Program-made: the position numbers and the translations under genes | Assembly (NCBI RefSeq): GCF_963662255.1 | Contig: NC_085052.1 | Location: 18,976,351 to 19,040,350 of the forward strand | Reading direction: 5' to 3' | Origin: Cinclus cinclus | Taxonomy: Eukaryota > Chordata > Aves > Passeriformes > Cinclidae | Length of the DNA stretch: 64,000 bases | Shown: one piece after another, positions 1 to 11,176 of the stretch | Layout of the letters: each line of letters opens with the position of its first letter | Numbering within the stretch: the stretch's first letter is position 1 | Notes under the pieces: generated by a model | What the model was told of the DNA's origin: nothing | What the model saw: the letters and a program-made list of their open reading frames with translations, nothing else | Database searches by the model: none

Positions 1-246
1 GTCTTCTCTCCCCCCTCTTCCCAAGAGCCAGTGTATTTTTCCAAGAAACAGCAACACTGCCTGTGCCCCACACTCCTGTGGGTTCTGTCCCCATCCCTCC
101 CATCCACGGACTGTCTCCCCTTGCTGCCCCATGACACAGGTCCCCCTCTGAAAAGAGGATTTTGTTGCTGGCAAATGGCTCCTTGCTGGTGAGAATTTTC
201 CAGAATTCAGCACTTCCCAGGCCTTACTCCTGCATGGAGAGAGCTA
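1..246. other. Unremarkable non-coding sequence
   Basis: No recognisable gene, repeat or motif cluster. The left edge is pyrimidine-rich. Ordinary base composition and no reading frame of note. Confidence 0.5.
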
Positions 247-263
247 GTTAATGATCCATTAAC
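247..263. promoter_or_regulatory. HNF1-like / paired-homeodomain palindrome
   Basis: A perfect inverted repeat GTTAATG-ATC-CATTAAC. The arms match the HNF1 half-site GTTAAT, although the classical HNF1 site has a one-base centre. It can also be read as TAAT and ATTA homeodomain cores facing each other across five bases. A 7-base perfect arm can arise by chance in 64 kb, so binding is an inference. Confidence 0.35.
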
Positions 264-1259
264 CAGAGGAAGGGAACTCTCTGGTGGCTGCAAGCAACAA
301 TAGCAACAAAATAACCCCAAAACAACAACACATACCCAAGAAAAATGCACCAAATAACAGGAGGAATTTCAGGAAAAGGAGAAGGCAAACACAAAAGCAA
401 ATCCAGAGAGATGTGACTGTAATACCTTGGCTAAAAGCCCTATCCTTGGTAAAGTAATAGCCTTCTCTGGTGAAGAGAAGGGTTTAGACTCGACTCACAC
501 AGCCCCAACAGCTACTCTTCCCCCTGCTCTCTACAGCCCTGTCCCAAAATTCTCACTTTGGACTGGGAGCAGAGCAGGAGGACAGTGAGGAATGGTGCCT
601 TGGGACCCAGCATGTCTGACCAGGGTAGTAGCCCTGCTCTAGGAAAGGTAGGAGGCTATGTAGGGGGATGAGGGAAGGAGTGGGTACAGGCTCTGGAATG
701 TGGGTAGGCAGGGAGAGAGTCCTCTTTGGAGAATGCATGGATGTGTTAGAGCTTGGGGAACGAGAAGCTGGGGAGCAGGGGTGCTGAGGGTGTGCAGATG
801 GTGGCTATGTAGTGGTTTGAAAATGAAGCAATGCAGGAGCAGACTTGGAACATGCAATAGCCACAATGTCCCTGAGCTAGCTCATGTCAATGGCTTGTAA
901 ACCTTTAATGGCCTACCCAGAGAGTTGAGCTGCGCACCCAATAAAGCTCCTGGGCAGGGAATGAGTGCCCAGTTGGGAATTAGACCCTTGGTGCTAAATG
1001 GAGGCACTTGTCTCACTAGCTCATGCTTAAGAGAAGCTCTTTTGCAATAGGATTGCAGAGTGCTCTGCCCAGGAGATCCCCAGGGTGCCTCTAACCTCCA
1101 ACACCACTGCAACACAAAGAGTGCAAGTCATACTTTCCAGAACTGCATCCACATTTTCACTGTTCTCATTGCAAACTTGCTTGCTTTGCTCTCCAGCTAA
1201 ATACTTTGCACCTGGAAACATGCACTTGAATGCCATTTTGGTGGTGCTTGCTGGTTGGA
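264..1259. other. Unremarkable non-coding sequence
   Basis: Mixed composition with an A-rich patch at about 290-400. Short open frames on both strands overlap one another and none looks like protein. No interspersed repeat recognised. Confidence 0.5.
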
Positions 1260-2800
1260 AATCAATATTAATTTACTTGTGCGTGTAAATACAGAAATGT
1301 ATTTATAAGTTTCAGATCAGTTGCAAACACATGCAAATTCTGTACATAAATTCTCACTCATTTATGTAATCTGTTCAGTAATATCATTAAAGAGAGCACA
1401 TCTACTGCCTGACTAGAGTTACATTTGCAATGTGCTGAGATCAGCTGTGCCTGTTCATGTACCACACTCCCTTGCCCATGCGGCTCCCAGCAGTGGGTGA
1501 TGCTCTGGCTCCAGGTACCTTCTGCTGTTTTCTTGTGACGTGTTATTACTTTTTTCAAGGGCTTTGGGTTCTGGTTTTGGGTTTTTGTGTGTGTGTATGT
1601 GTCCCTTTAGCACAAGCAGGTTTGAATTATTCTGAGGTTTGTGGCATAGGGAGGGAAATGTGTTTTCTTTTGGACTAAACACCTGCTGCAAAGTGACTGC
1701 AAATGCACTGGACCTGATTGCATATCTGGTCTCCTCCAGTCTTGGGTCTCTCCAGCTACAGATCACAAGAAGAGTAGGAATTATTTACAATTCTACAAAA
1801 AAGAAACATGGTCAAGCAAGACATCATTAAAATACACTTTTAACAAGACATGGTGTGTGTATTTCTTAGAGTTGTCATTTGAGAACTGCCCACTAAATTA
1901 CTGCTCAGAGAAGTAACTGAAAGGAAAAATCGTCTGGTTAAACATATTGTATGTCAGTGCTAAGAAAATCATTAACATATATATGCTGTAGAGAAGAGAA
2001 TGCACCAGCTAAAGTCTATCAATAAAGATATACCACATTTTTACGATACTGGAATTAAAGAGACCTGATAGAAAAATATCACACTCATTTTATTGAAAAA
2101 TATGATCTTGTCAAGGCTGTTTCCTTTCCAGGATAAATGAAACTCAGCCATATCAATATTACTGATTTTAAATTGTCATTTTTAAGCTCAATGCTTTATT
2201 ATTTATAATTATTTAATAATTCCAAAAGATATGAATTTGTCAAATCCCTGATTTCTTGTTAAGCCATTTTGACTATTAAAAATACACAAAAACAATCCTG
2301 AAAAAAGGCATTGCATTTTAAAGGCACAACAATATATTCCATAATGTTGCCACTTTAGACATCAAAATGTTTCTGAAGAAGGCTTTCAGTTCAATGAACA
2401 GTCCTTCATTTAAAATAGTAAAATAAAGCACACAGGAACTAAGACTCTTCCTTGTATGTACCAAAGGTGGAAGAAAGTGTGTGCTGTGTTGAATTATTTG
2501 ATGGGTAATATATGGTTATAGCAGCTGACAGAATTTTACCCCAGGGCAGAATTAAGGCTAAATATTCACTTTTGGAATTTTTATTTCCTGTTGCATAGGA
2601 GTCTGCATTGCATGAACATGAACCTTTGCATTTGTTTCCTATACTATTTTAAAACAGGAAAAAATGAAACAAAGATGAACAGGAGCAAATAAAACTCAAG
2701 AGAAAGCACACACTGATGGCAGCTGATTGCAACAAAAAGGAATTGCTTCAGTCAGTCTATATTAGATCTAGATACTCCGCATGTACCTGTGGTAAAAACT
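1260..2800. other. AT-rich non-coding stretch
   Basis: Strongly AT-rich, especially 1830-2450 (for example around 2195-2225, a run of TTATTTATAATTATT type). A short GT tract sits at about 1587-1602. No reading frame, no repeat family recognised. The 2150-2240 part could be a weak conserved element, but it has no retained CpG, so I do not call one. Confidence 0.45.
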
Positions 2801-3654
2801 TCAGGGTGATTACTTAGCCCAAGGAGAGGTACCAACACTCCTTGCTTACAGAAAGCTGGAATTCTCTCTGCTTGCCATAGTAGATTCAAGATTGAGTTCA
2901 CGATAATGTATCTCTATATAGGGCATATTGGTATTAAAATAACTGTCTTGCAGGTATGTTTTATTGTGCAGTGGATGCACAAGATCTTTGTTGCATACAT
3001 GCTGGCTCAGTTTTTCTGAGCTGAGGACATGAATCATCCTCCAAACTGCCATCAGAGTTGATGAGAACTGGGTGGCTATTTGACTTAGATGTCTCAGTCG
3101 ATGGAAGTAGATCACCCTGGAAAGCGTTGCGGAAGCACACACACACATTGCCAGTGGGTGTTTGGTGCTGGCCCGTGGTTTTGCTCTGGAGCCAGAGGGA
3201 AGGCAGCCCTGGGCAGGATGCTGGAGATGCGTGGGCAGCGTTTCTTTGCCCACATGTGGCGCTGAGGCTGCTGCAGGCACAAGGGGTGTGTGTGGATACA
3301 CTCCGTACGCACACGCTTGTTAGTGGGTAATCTGATGGTGCACAGTGGCTGTGGCTGGTGCAACTCAATGACTCTGCACCGGGGGCTGGGTATTAATTAC
3401 ACGCTTGAGAGCCGTGTCTGTGTGTGCAGCTGTGGGCCCGGGGAAGACCCCGAGCTTGTCATGCACTCCGTGTGCTCGTGCAGCTGCAGCTGGAGGTGCA
3501 GAGCCATGACCCTCTACCTGCACCTTTGAGGTTTCACTGACCTGGCCAGGAACCCCCTGGTGCCACGGTGTGTGCAGCAGGGGAGGTTTGCTGCCCACTG
3601 GGTGGTTTTATAGACTCTGTGTGTACCATCCTGAGCACAGCACTGAGACTACAG
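2801..3654. other. Moderately GC-rich non-coding stretch with CA/GT runs
   Basis: Contains a short CA run at about 3136-3147 and scattered GTGTG words at 3283-3430. A cluster of CAGCTG E-box words occurs near 3425-3495. The overlapping short open frames on both strands (up to about 150 codons, minus strand) are compositionally driven and I do not treat them as genes. Confidence 0.45.
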
Positions 3655-4100
3655 CCAGCTGCTGAACTCTGGTGGTAACAAACAGCCCCATTAATGCAGT
3701 GTCACAGATTTCATTAGGGCGTCAGTCCTGACCAACATGGCCATAAATCAGAGAGATGGTACAAGGGCTTGCAGGGCCTGGTTTCAAGGGCCACATAGCC
3801 AGAGACTCATAACGCTCAAGAGGAAATGATCATGAATATTATTTAAAAAAATCAGAAATGTATATTAGAAAATCTCTGAGCTTATCAGATGGAGTGAGGT
3901 TGGGTAATAGCTGTTATTTATACTGCTTGTGCAGAGTGATAAAGTGGTGCTTTATGACCTGTGGTTTATCACTTAGAATAAGAGTCATGTGACTCCATTA
4001 AGGATCCTTCTGTAGAAATGAAAAAGGGTAAATTAATGTGGTTTTTTTATTGTTAAATATTTGCACTCTCTTAAACCCAGTTTTTATTTTCTCTACTTAA
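3655..4100. promoter_or_regulatory. Candidate conserved non-coding element with inverted GATA motifs and RUNX site
   Basis: AT-rich, repeat-free block. A perfect 9-base inverted repeat, AGTGATAAA at 3935-3943 and TTTATCACT at 3965-3973, places two TGATAA (WGATAR, GATA-factor) sites in opposite orientation. TGTGGTTT at 3960-3967, the RUNX consensus, overlaps the right arm. A second short inverted repeat, GTCAG-TC-CTGAC, lies at about 3720-3731. GATA plus RUNX sites are typical of blood and endothelial enhancers (known); enhancer activity here is inference. Conservation was not tested. Confidence 0.4.
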
Positions 4101-5224
4101 GAAGTAGCATATAAGCACAAATAAGTTTAAGTTTTGATTGATGAAGAGGTGGGGTGAAAACTCCCTTTATGTCAAAGGCTCTCTGGAGTGAGCCAGCCTC
4201 CCACCCACTAATGTCTATCAGCAGGGTTGGGTTCAGAGAGGAGGGAAAGGCAACACAGTCAGCACTGTTACACCCTAAAAGTCGCTCCCCTTGGCCTCTC
4301 CAACCTATCATCCTCTGCAGAAACACACTGCAGTCCTGCTGCTGCCTCAGCCCCACTGCTGCTCTGGGAAGGGAAACGGGGATCTGTGGAGACCAAGGGT
4401 GGGAGTAACCCTGGGCAAACTGAGCAAAAAGATGTGATGAGACACTCCAAGGAGAGGACATGCTCAAATTGAACTCCTCAGTGATGTTTTAAACTCTAGA
4501 AACTGTCCTTACAGACCTCCATATGAGCCCTGCCATGGCAATGAGCTCCATGGAAGCCATGGATAATCTGCAGGACAATGCTGTCACTGGAACCTGAATG
4601 GGGGGCCAGAATCACAGCAATGCTACTCAAGAGGTCATACAATCCTGTGGGAATATGCCCCACAAGACGTGTGAGCTGCAGCTGCTGGGGGGGCAGCAAG
4701 CACACAGTGCTGGTGGGCAATGGCCATGTTCACCAGGGCAAAGGAAAGGAAAAGGAGACAGAAAAGGCTAGCAAACTACAAGGAGTTACTGGAATGCCAC
4801 AGGAGTCTATCCCAAACCTCCCTGGTTTAGTCTGAGATGAGCAGAGATGGTATTTCAGGGGAGAACCAAGATTGAGCTGCTCAGGAAGAAAGCATGAGAG
4901 CAAGCAGATGCAGACAAGGCCTTTGCTGAGGGACAGTGATGCACACACTCTTCTGTCACCTCTGGTGACTCCTGTCTTCACAGCTCTGTGCCACCTACAT
5001 GGTGCCTCAGGGCACTTGAAAGGTCTGTCAGCTTCCTACAGGACTCCCTTTAGTGAGGTGACGAGTGTGGGTCAGCAAAGCAGTGGAAGTGTTGGGTTAT
5101 TAACAGCACCTTTACAGCCCCAGCTATACAAATTGATCAGAGCACACTGTGCAGCTAATTATGGGTCTCTGCAGTAAAAAAGAGGATTCCCCAGGGTGGC
5201 AGAAGCACCATATTTGGTTTTATC
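4101..5224. other. Unremarkable non-coding sequence
   Basis: Ordinary composition. Several short open frames on both strands, the longest about 124 codons on the minus strand (4093-4467), have no recognisable domain and overlap each other. Confidence 0.5.
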
Positions 5225-5290
5225 TGTATCTGACTCAGTTTTCCTGCTTGTAAAGTGGGGTTTACCATATTTATCTTTATCAGAACAAAT
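5225..5290 (+). repeat. MIR-like SINE fragment (degraded)
   Basis: The words CTCAGTTTTCCTGCTTG followed by TAAAGTGGGG at 5233-5260 resemble the MIR body consensus as I recall it (CCTCAGTTTCC, then an ATCTGTAAAATGGGG-type sequence). Similarity is short and ageing is heavy, so the boundaries are approximate. Confidence 0.5.
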
Positions 5291-5810
5291 ATGGAAAGGA
5301 TTACTTAAAAATTACTTGAAGTTTGCTAAAATTTTTTATAAAGTTTCTCAAATATTCACTCTCAGAATCTGGATCTTTTTCTGTTTTGAAGAATAAAGGT
5401 ATTGTTGACTTATCAGAACTGGAGGAAAGAAGTTTCAGTAAGCTAAAAGAAAATGTGAGAAAATTGTCAGCATATTTTTGCTATCCTTTTCCCCTTTGAT
5501 TTTTAAAGAATGAGTTTGGATTCTTTGTCCTTGTTTTAAAATCCAAGTCTACAAGAGTGCTTGCAGGGGGTGGCCTGCCTGGAAGTGAGAGAGTGATGGC
5601 TTGGGAAAGAAAGCAACAGACAAACCTGAAAGAAAAGAGGAAGATTATCACATTATTTTGTTGAGTATTTTTTTCAATCTGTTTCTTATGTTTCATCTAA
5701 TAGTAAAGCTTTCTGAAGCTGGAAGTCAAGTCTGTAGCCGTAAGGGCAGTTGCTGTAACTCTTTCCCAGACTGAGTTACAACTTGGGGTCCTGTTGTGTT
5801 AGCAGCAGAG
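5291..5810. other. AT-rich non-coding stretch
   Basis: A/T-rich with runs of TTTT and AAAA, no repeat family recognised and no coding signal. Confidence 0.45.
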
Positions 5811-5905
5811 TGTCACAGTCACAAAGCAGCTCAGATTGGAAGAGACCCTTGGAGGTGTCTGGACTCACCTCCACCTAAAGCAGGGTCAAATCCAAAAAGG
5901 CAGGC
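5811..5905 (-). mobile_element. CR1 LINE 3' end fragment
   Basis: Read on the plus strand this is the reverse complement of the CR1 3' end. A CACAGTCACAAAGCAGCTCA-like start is followed by GATTGGAAGAGACCC, GGAGGTGTCTGGACTCACCTCC and AAAGCAGGGTCAA. These match the avian CR1 series (CACAGAATCACAGA, GGTTGGAAGAGACCTC, CATCTAGTCCAACCTCC, AAAGCAGGGTCAA) from memory. CR1 is the main LINE of birds and other sauropsids and is usually present as short 5'-truncated copies, as here. No coding part of the element remains. Confidence 0.72.
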
Positions 5906-6119
5906 AGAAGAGGCTTTGAGGGCACACAAAAAAGCAGTGGCATAACATGCAGGAGGCCAGGGTCTCTGCCTCCTCCAGGCCAGCTTTCCAGAGGACTCTG
6001 GATTCAAACTGGCCCATGATCAGATGTGTGCTAGAGGTGGTACAGTCCATTTGGTTGTGTGTTCTGCTCAGTGATGGGGGTGGCTTTTCTCTTCAGGTGA
6101 GCAAAGCATGGGTAGTGGC
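5906..6119. other. Unremarkable non-coding sequence
   Basis: Flank between the CR1 fragment and the next candidate element. No feature recognised. Confidence 0.45.
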
Positions 6120-6350
6120 TTTCAAGTGACCTTCTGTGTAAGCAGAATTCATCCTAATGTCTAGCTCTCACAGAATATTGCCTGTGTGTTCCTCACAGTC
6201 ATTTCCCATCATGGCTATGTGCTAATTGTCTCTAGGGGAAGTGAGAAGACTTATTAATCTGTGCACTCAGGAAAGATTGTAAATCACTGTGTGTTTCCAG
6301 CAATAAAATTGGTGAAATAAATTAAAACAAGCACTAATGACCCAAAGAGA
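6120..6350. promoter_or_regulatory. Weak candidate conserved non-coding element
   Basis: AT-rich, repeat-free block with homeodomain words: TGCTAATTGTC at 6220-6230, a TTATTAATC word near 6252, and AATAAAATTGG plus AAATAAATTAAAA near 6302-6326. There is almost no CpG, so the evidence is only motif texture. It shares the 11-mer TGCTAATTGTC with the block at about 31.78 kb. Confidence 0.28.
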
Positions 6351-8331
6351 GCTCTGATGTAGTGGGAGTGGGCTGGGGCATATAGCTGTGTTTGGGTATA
6401 GGGTACACCTCTGTCATATACTTTGTTCTGACAGTACTCTTGCATATCTCCAGTCACAGTCCCTCGACCCCAGCCAGTGCATTATCAATACTGCATATTG
6501 TTCTCTCTTCTCTGCTGCAGTGATGGCCTTAGATTTTTAGCTCAGTTGCTCTATCCACTTTGCTTTTCAGTCTAGCAGAGCTCAGAGTTAATATATCCTG
6601 GTTCTCTGGCACTTCTCAACAAATGCAGTGAACTTTTCTTTAATACAGATATGCTGAACAGCTTCAAAGCCAACAGAGGCATATATCCATTAACAACTGT
6701 ACAACTTTCCTTTTAGATATTAGTGTAAAAAGTCCATTTAGAAAGATTTCATGCAGTAAATAAAAAGGCAGGTTTGCAAACAGCCTTTCTGGTGATGAAC
6801 AACCAGGGTGGAAAAGCCATCCCATAGCCCTGTTTTCCAGCAACCTTTTTCATCTGGGAAGCCTGCAAAATCCTTCAGTGACTATTCATCAAATGCTACT
6901 GAAATGTCTGATTTCTCTCTCAAGAGGAGATGTTAGTACCAGACAGTTCTATGTTTTCTATGCAGCAACTGTCCCTACAAGAATTCTTCTGAGAATATCC
7001 TCCAACATTTTCTGGGATGATTAAATACTGCCTGTTTTGCCTCACCATCCAGCTTCAGCCTCTGGATATTAACCAGGAATGACTCATTTTATACTCACCA
7101 ATGTAAAAGCTACTTCTCCAACCAGGAGCAGTATGCTACTGCTCAGGATTGCTCAACTGCTTGTGGGTGTATCTTGCTACCTTCCTTGGAGACCATAAGA
7201 GATCACAAGGAAGAAGAATTTTCTTGGTATGATCTTCACAGGGGATGCATTGAATCAGTATATCCCTCAGCCCCTCTAAACTCACCAACCTTCCACTTTT
7301 CCCCCAGAAGATGCAGGTCTCTGGACTTTCCCTAACCAGCAAAGACTGAAGGAGTGCTCCTGTCGCAGTTGGCCACCTCTGCTGGGATGTGCCCAAATGT
7401 CAAGAGCAGAACTGTACTAAAGTGAGGAATGTGAGAGGCACTGCCATGTGAAGTAATGGTTGTTCGTGAGCAGAGGCTCCTGCTCCACAGTGCACTCTTT
7501 ATGTTCCAGAGTCCTCTGTTCCCAGGACCAGCTCACACAAATCCCTCCTCATTTCCTGCTGGATTTGGTCCTTCTAGACATCACAGAGAGGCAAGACACT
7601 GGAACCAATGATGGCAGTGCCTGGGCTCCCTTGTCTGCCTGGACAGAACCACAAATTTCCCCAGGAGCTGAATCCAGCAGCATAACGAGACATCGATTAA
7701 AACTGCTTGCGAGGAGCTCCCTAAACCAATGCGTGCCTCTGTCACAGAGGAGGTGAGAGCACCAGCTGTCCATTAGCCTGAAGCTGTACTTGGGTAGCAC
7801 CTCCAAATTAATGTTATTAATCTTGTATCAGTTTCCTGAGTCCTGTGGCCCAGGCTCTGGTTTGTATTTGTATCTTATAAACATAAGGACTGCTAGGAAG
7901 TGTTTTAGAAGTGGTCAAAACAAAAAATTACATCTTTCTTTCAGTTATGTGTTCTGTGACAAGCATATAAATGGATGGCACCAACCAAGACAAGCTCAGA
8001 AGTCTCAAAGGATTTTATTTCATGTGGTATCACCACTGCACCAGTCCATGTTAGACACCAGCTCAATCACTTGGGCCTTACTAGAGCTCTTTTTTGTGTT
8101 TCCATACAGCAGGTTGCCTCATATTTTTTTCTTGAAAACACAAAACTTTTTGTAAACAATTTTTCTCTTTGAGGTTTTTCCATATCCTTAACTTAAAATA
8201 TTTTGTCTTTTCATTAAATGTATTTATTTTTCTAATTTTTGCCTACTTAACATGCTTAGCCCTTTTCCTAATTCCAACCAAAACCAGTAGTGCTGAAGGA
8301 TGGTAAAGAGAAACAGAAGAGATACTCTCCT
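6351..8331. other. Unremarkable non-coding sequence
   Basis: Ordinary composition turning T-rich at 8050-8280. No interspersed repeat recognised and no credible exon. Open frames up to about 120 codons (for example plus strand 7790-8155) have no family resemblance. Confidence 0.5.
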
Positions 8332-8354
8332 AAAAAAAAAAAAAAAAAAAAAAG
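8332..8354. repeat. A23 homopolymer run
   Basis: Twenty-three consecutive A residues. It could be the tail of a decayed retroposed copy, but I recognise no element body on its 5' side and no target-site duplication, so I call it only a mononucleotide repeat. Confidence 0.9.
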
Positions 8355-11093
8355 GTCCATTCAGGAAGCCAGGAAACAATCAACAACGAGAGCTTTGAGT
8401 GTTCTGTTTTGCTCAGAAAATTGTTGATTCCTTTTGCCTCAAGTGCTGGACCTGATTCTTCTCCGACAGAGTGCAGCCAAGAATTACAAAGTGAGTCAAC
8501 AGACAGTGGAACTGAGTTCATCTGAAAAGTAGCCAGAAAAAAAACACCACCTCGGTCTGTGTTCAAGGTGTCCATTTTTAGAAGGAAATTTGCTTAGGCA
8601 GAAGAATACCAACATATTCAGGGTGAGTGCCTCTGTGTGTGTATGTGTTTTGGATCTTAGCACAAGGAAGAGATGTCTTGCCACCCCCAGGGGTCGGGAA
8701 TAGTGCATGCATGGGGAGGACCTATTATATTATTTTTCTTCTACCTTAATGAACTCCTCTCATGTCCACCTCTGATCAGTGGAGTATGACAGAGGGTGAT
8801 TGAAGGCCAGTCTCCCAGGAAATGAAGTTTGTTCACACAGCCCAAGTATGCCGGCCCTACTCCTGCCTGCCTCTGATTTATAGGACCAAAAATTCCTTCC
8901 TCTGGTAACAATAACGCTCTTAAACTCCAGACCCCTCTCCCTCACAGAACCTCCAGGCAGGGCAGCTTGAGCCCAGGAAAGACGGGAGGCACCCAGCAAA
9001 TATATCCATCAACACAACTCAGGTTTCAAAGGAATATGAGACCCCACAGAGTTAGGCTCACAAAGGCGGAGAGTGGAGGAGTGCGGCCACCGCCCTGCAG
9101 CACCTCCTCCTGGGAAGGGGCAGCAACAGGAATGACTGTGCCATGGACAGGGGCAGGAGCCACAACATGACAATAAGCCAGATGGCACAATCCCAGCGTA
9201 GTGTTTCCAGGGGAAATTTAGGCCCTCTGGTTGATGCTTGATTCTAGGGCTGGGGACAAGCCTGTTCTCAGGTCTCCTAACATCAGAAGTTTCTTCTGAA
9301 AATGCAATGTTTCCTCTCAGATGGAGTTGGTGGCTTGTGTGTACTCCAAATGCTTAATCTTTCATGTTCTACTTGGTTTTGAGAGGTTTCCTATAATTTC
9401 CATGTGTTGTGTAACACAAAGACAGCAGCAATGGCTGGGACTGCTGGTTCTGCAGCACCATGGCTCCTGTGTGGCACTGCATGGCTCATGCTAAGAGGGC
9501 ATCACAGCAAAGTGCCACACTGCATCTCAGGAGCATTAGAGCATGATGGGGCCCCAAGGTGTGGCAAATGACGGTGTCCAGCACTGCAAGGCATGCTGGA
9601 CGGTGCTGGAGGTTTTGTCTGTGCTGTCTAGCAGGGCTGGTTGGTGTCACGGGCTGTCGCCATGCACTGTCTGAGAGAGGAACCATCCCCCAGCCAGGGA
9701 GCCTGTAGTTAAACAGTAGGAATGAGCTGAGGGCATATTGTTTCCTGCTTTGTTTTGTTTAGTAACATAGACAGAGAGATACAGGGGGGCCATGAGGGCA
9801 GCCTCTAAACTGGCAAGACCCATTCATACACACACACTCTTTTTGGAACTGCGGGTCACATGTTTGTGCTTAACATTACTGTCAGAGTTTTGGGTCAAGG
9901 AGAGATAAAAAGAGCCCTTTTGCAACAGGACAATTGTGGTTGCCAAACTGCAAGGCAAGTCCTGGAAAGAAATAAGTTCATTCTGTAACTTTTTTTTTTA
10001 TCATTTACTTATTAACAGCTCTCTCTGGCTCTCACCTGAAGATGCTGACCTGTTCCTCCTAGACAGAGCAATTAACAGGGAGACAATGATCTGCAGAGGG
10101 CAAGGAGCAGCTTGTGCTGGGGAGGGGGCAGAGGTGGGAAAGGGCTGTGGGAGGCCGAGGGTCACAGAGGATAGAGCTATTTATGGCCTTAAGAGGAGGA
10201 TCAGTAAAGAGCCATCTAGGTTGACTTGACTTCCTCTTGACCTATCTCTTCTGGGAGATATTGATGCAACCCCATGCCCCCATGGGCTTCCAGTGTCCCC
10301 AGTGCTTAGGTACAGGGATAGACTGGTGAAGGTGATAGTGGGCAGAGGACAACGTGGTGGACCATTTATCATCTCCATTAAACTTGTGAGATGGTATTTT
10401 AAGCGTGAAGGAAGAGATCTTGCCTCTGTCTTACAGTCTTCTGCAGTACTAGCCCCTGTAACTGCTTCTTCAAGGAGAGACAGGAAAGTTTTTTGCTCTG
10501 TCTGTTGGCAAAGCATAGTGCCTTCTCCCAGTTTTTGCTGTGGTTATTTGGACAGAAGGTGTATGGGACAGTAACTCTTCGTTCATGCTGGTAGGTAGCA
10601 CAGAGGACTCTGATCTCTTATCTCACAGTCTGTGCTAAACACAGTGCAAGTAATTGCTTGACAAAGAGAGAGCAAGTCTGGCTCATACACTTGTATCTGA
10701 CCTCCACATCTGGGCCAGCCCCTTGATGTCCTGCTAGAACGCTGTTTTGGAACATATCCCTAGTGAATTAGAGTCTTTGCATATCTGTGTCCTTCAGACC
10801 ACCTTATCTTTGCTGGACTGCCCCAGACTGGTCACAACTGCAGGGGGGATTCCCAGGCAACACCTTGGCAAGAAATTAGCTTTGTGTTGTAACTGAGTGA
10901 CATAAGAAGAACCGTTCCTCTAAATAACTGTCTCCAGAGAAAAGAGTTAAAGGCATGATATTATGTTAGATAACACATTAAATTGCATGTAAAAAGGAGG
11001 CTGGTAATTTCTAATATATTTTTGATGAAACATGAGCTTTTTTAAAATGAAAAACATTTTTATGGAGCAATCCTATGAGATGCCAAATGTTTT
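8355..11093. other. Unremarkable non-coding sequence
   Basis: Mixed composition. A short CA run at about 9829-9838 and T-rich patches near 9990. No gene or repeat family recognised. Overlapping short open frames near 9486-9686 and 10181-10574 look like chance. Confidence 0.5.
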
Positions 11094-11176
11094 GGCCCCG
11101 ATCTAGCTAGATATTTAACCATGCACTTAATTTCTTAAACTGCTCGTGTGCTTAAATATTTTGCTGGACTGAGTCC
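11094..11176. repeat. Imperfect palindromic ancient repeat fragment
   Basis: The left end GGCCCCGATCTAGC...TATTTAA and the right end TTAAATATTTTGCTGGAC...GTCC are diverged inverted copies: reverse-complementing the right end gives GGACTCAGTCCAGC then TATTTAAGCAC. The start GGCCCCGATC and the GTGCTTAA words recall a palindromic element common in turtle and crocodilian genomes (memory, unverified). This would be an old non-autonomous DNA-transposon-like copy surviving from before the origin of birds. Confidence 0.5.

Noticed and set aside
8332..8354. A23 run as the poly(A) tail of a retroposed gene copy
   Set aside because: No recognisable gene-derived sequence upstream and no target-site duplication seen.
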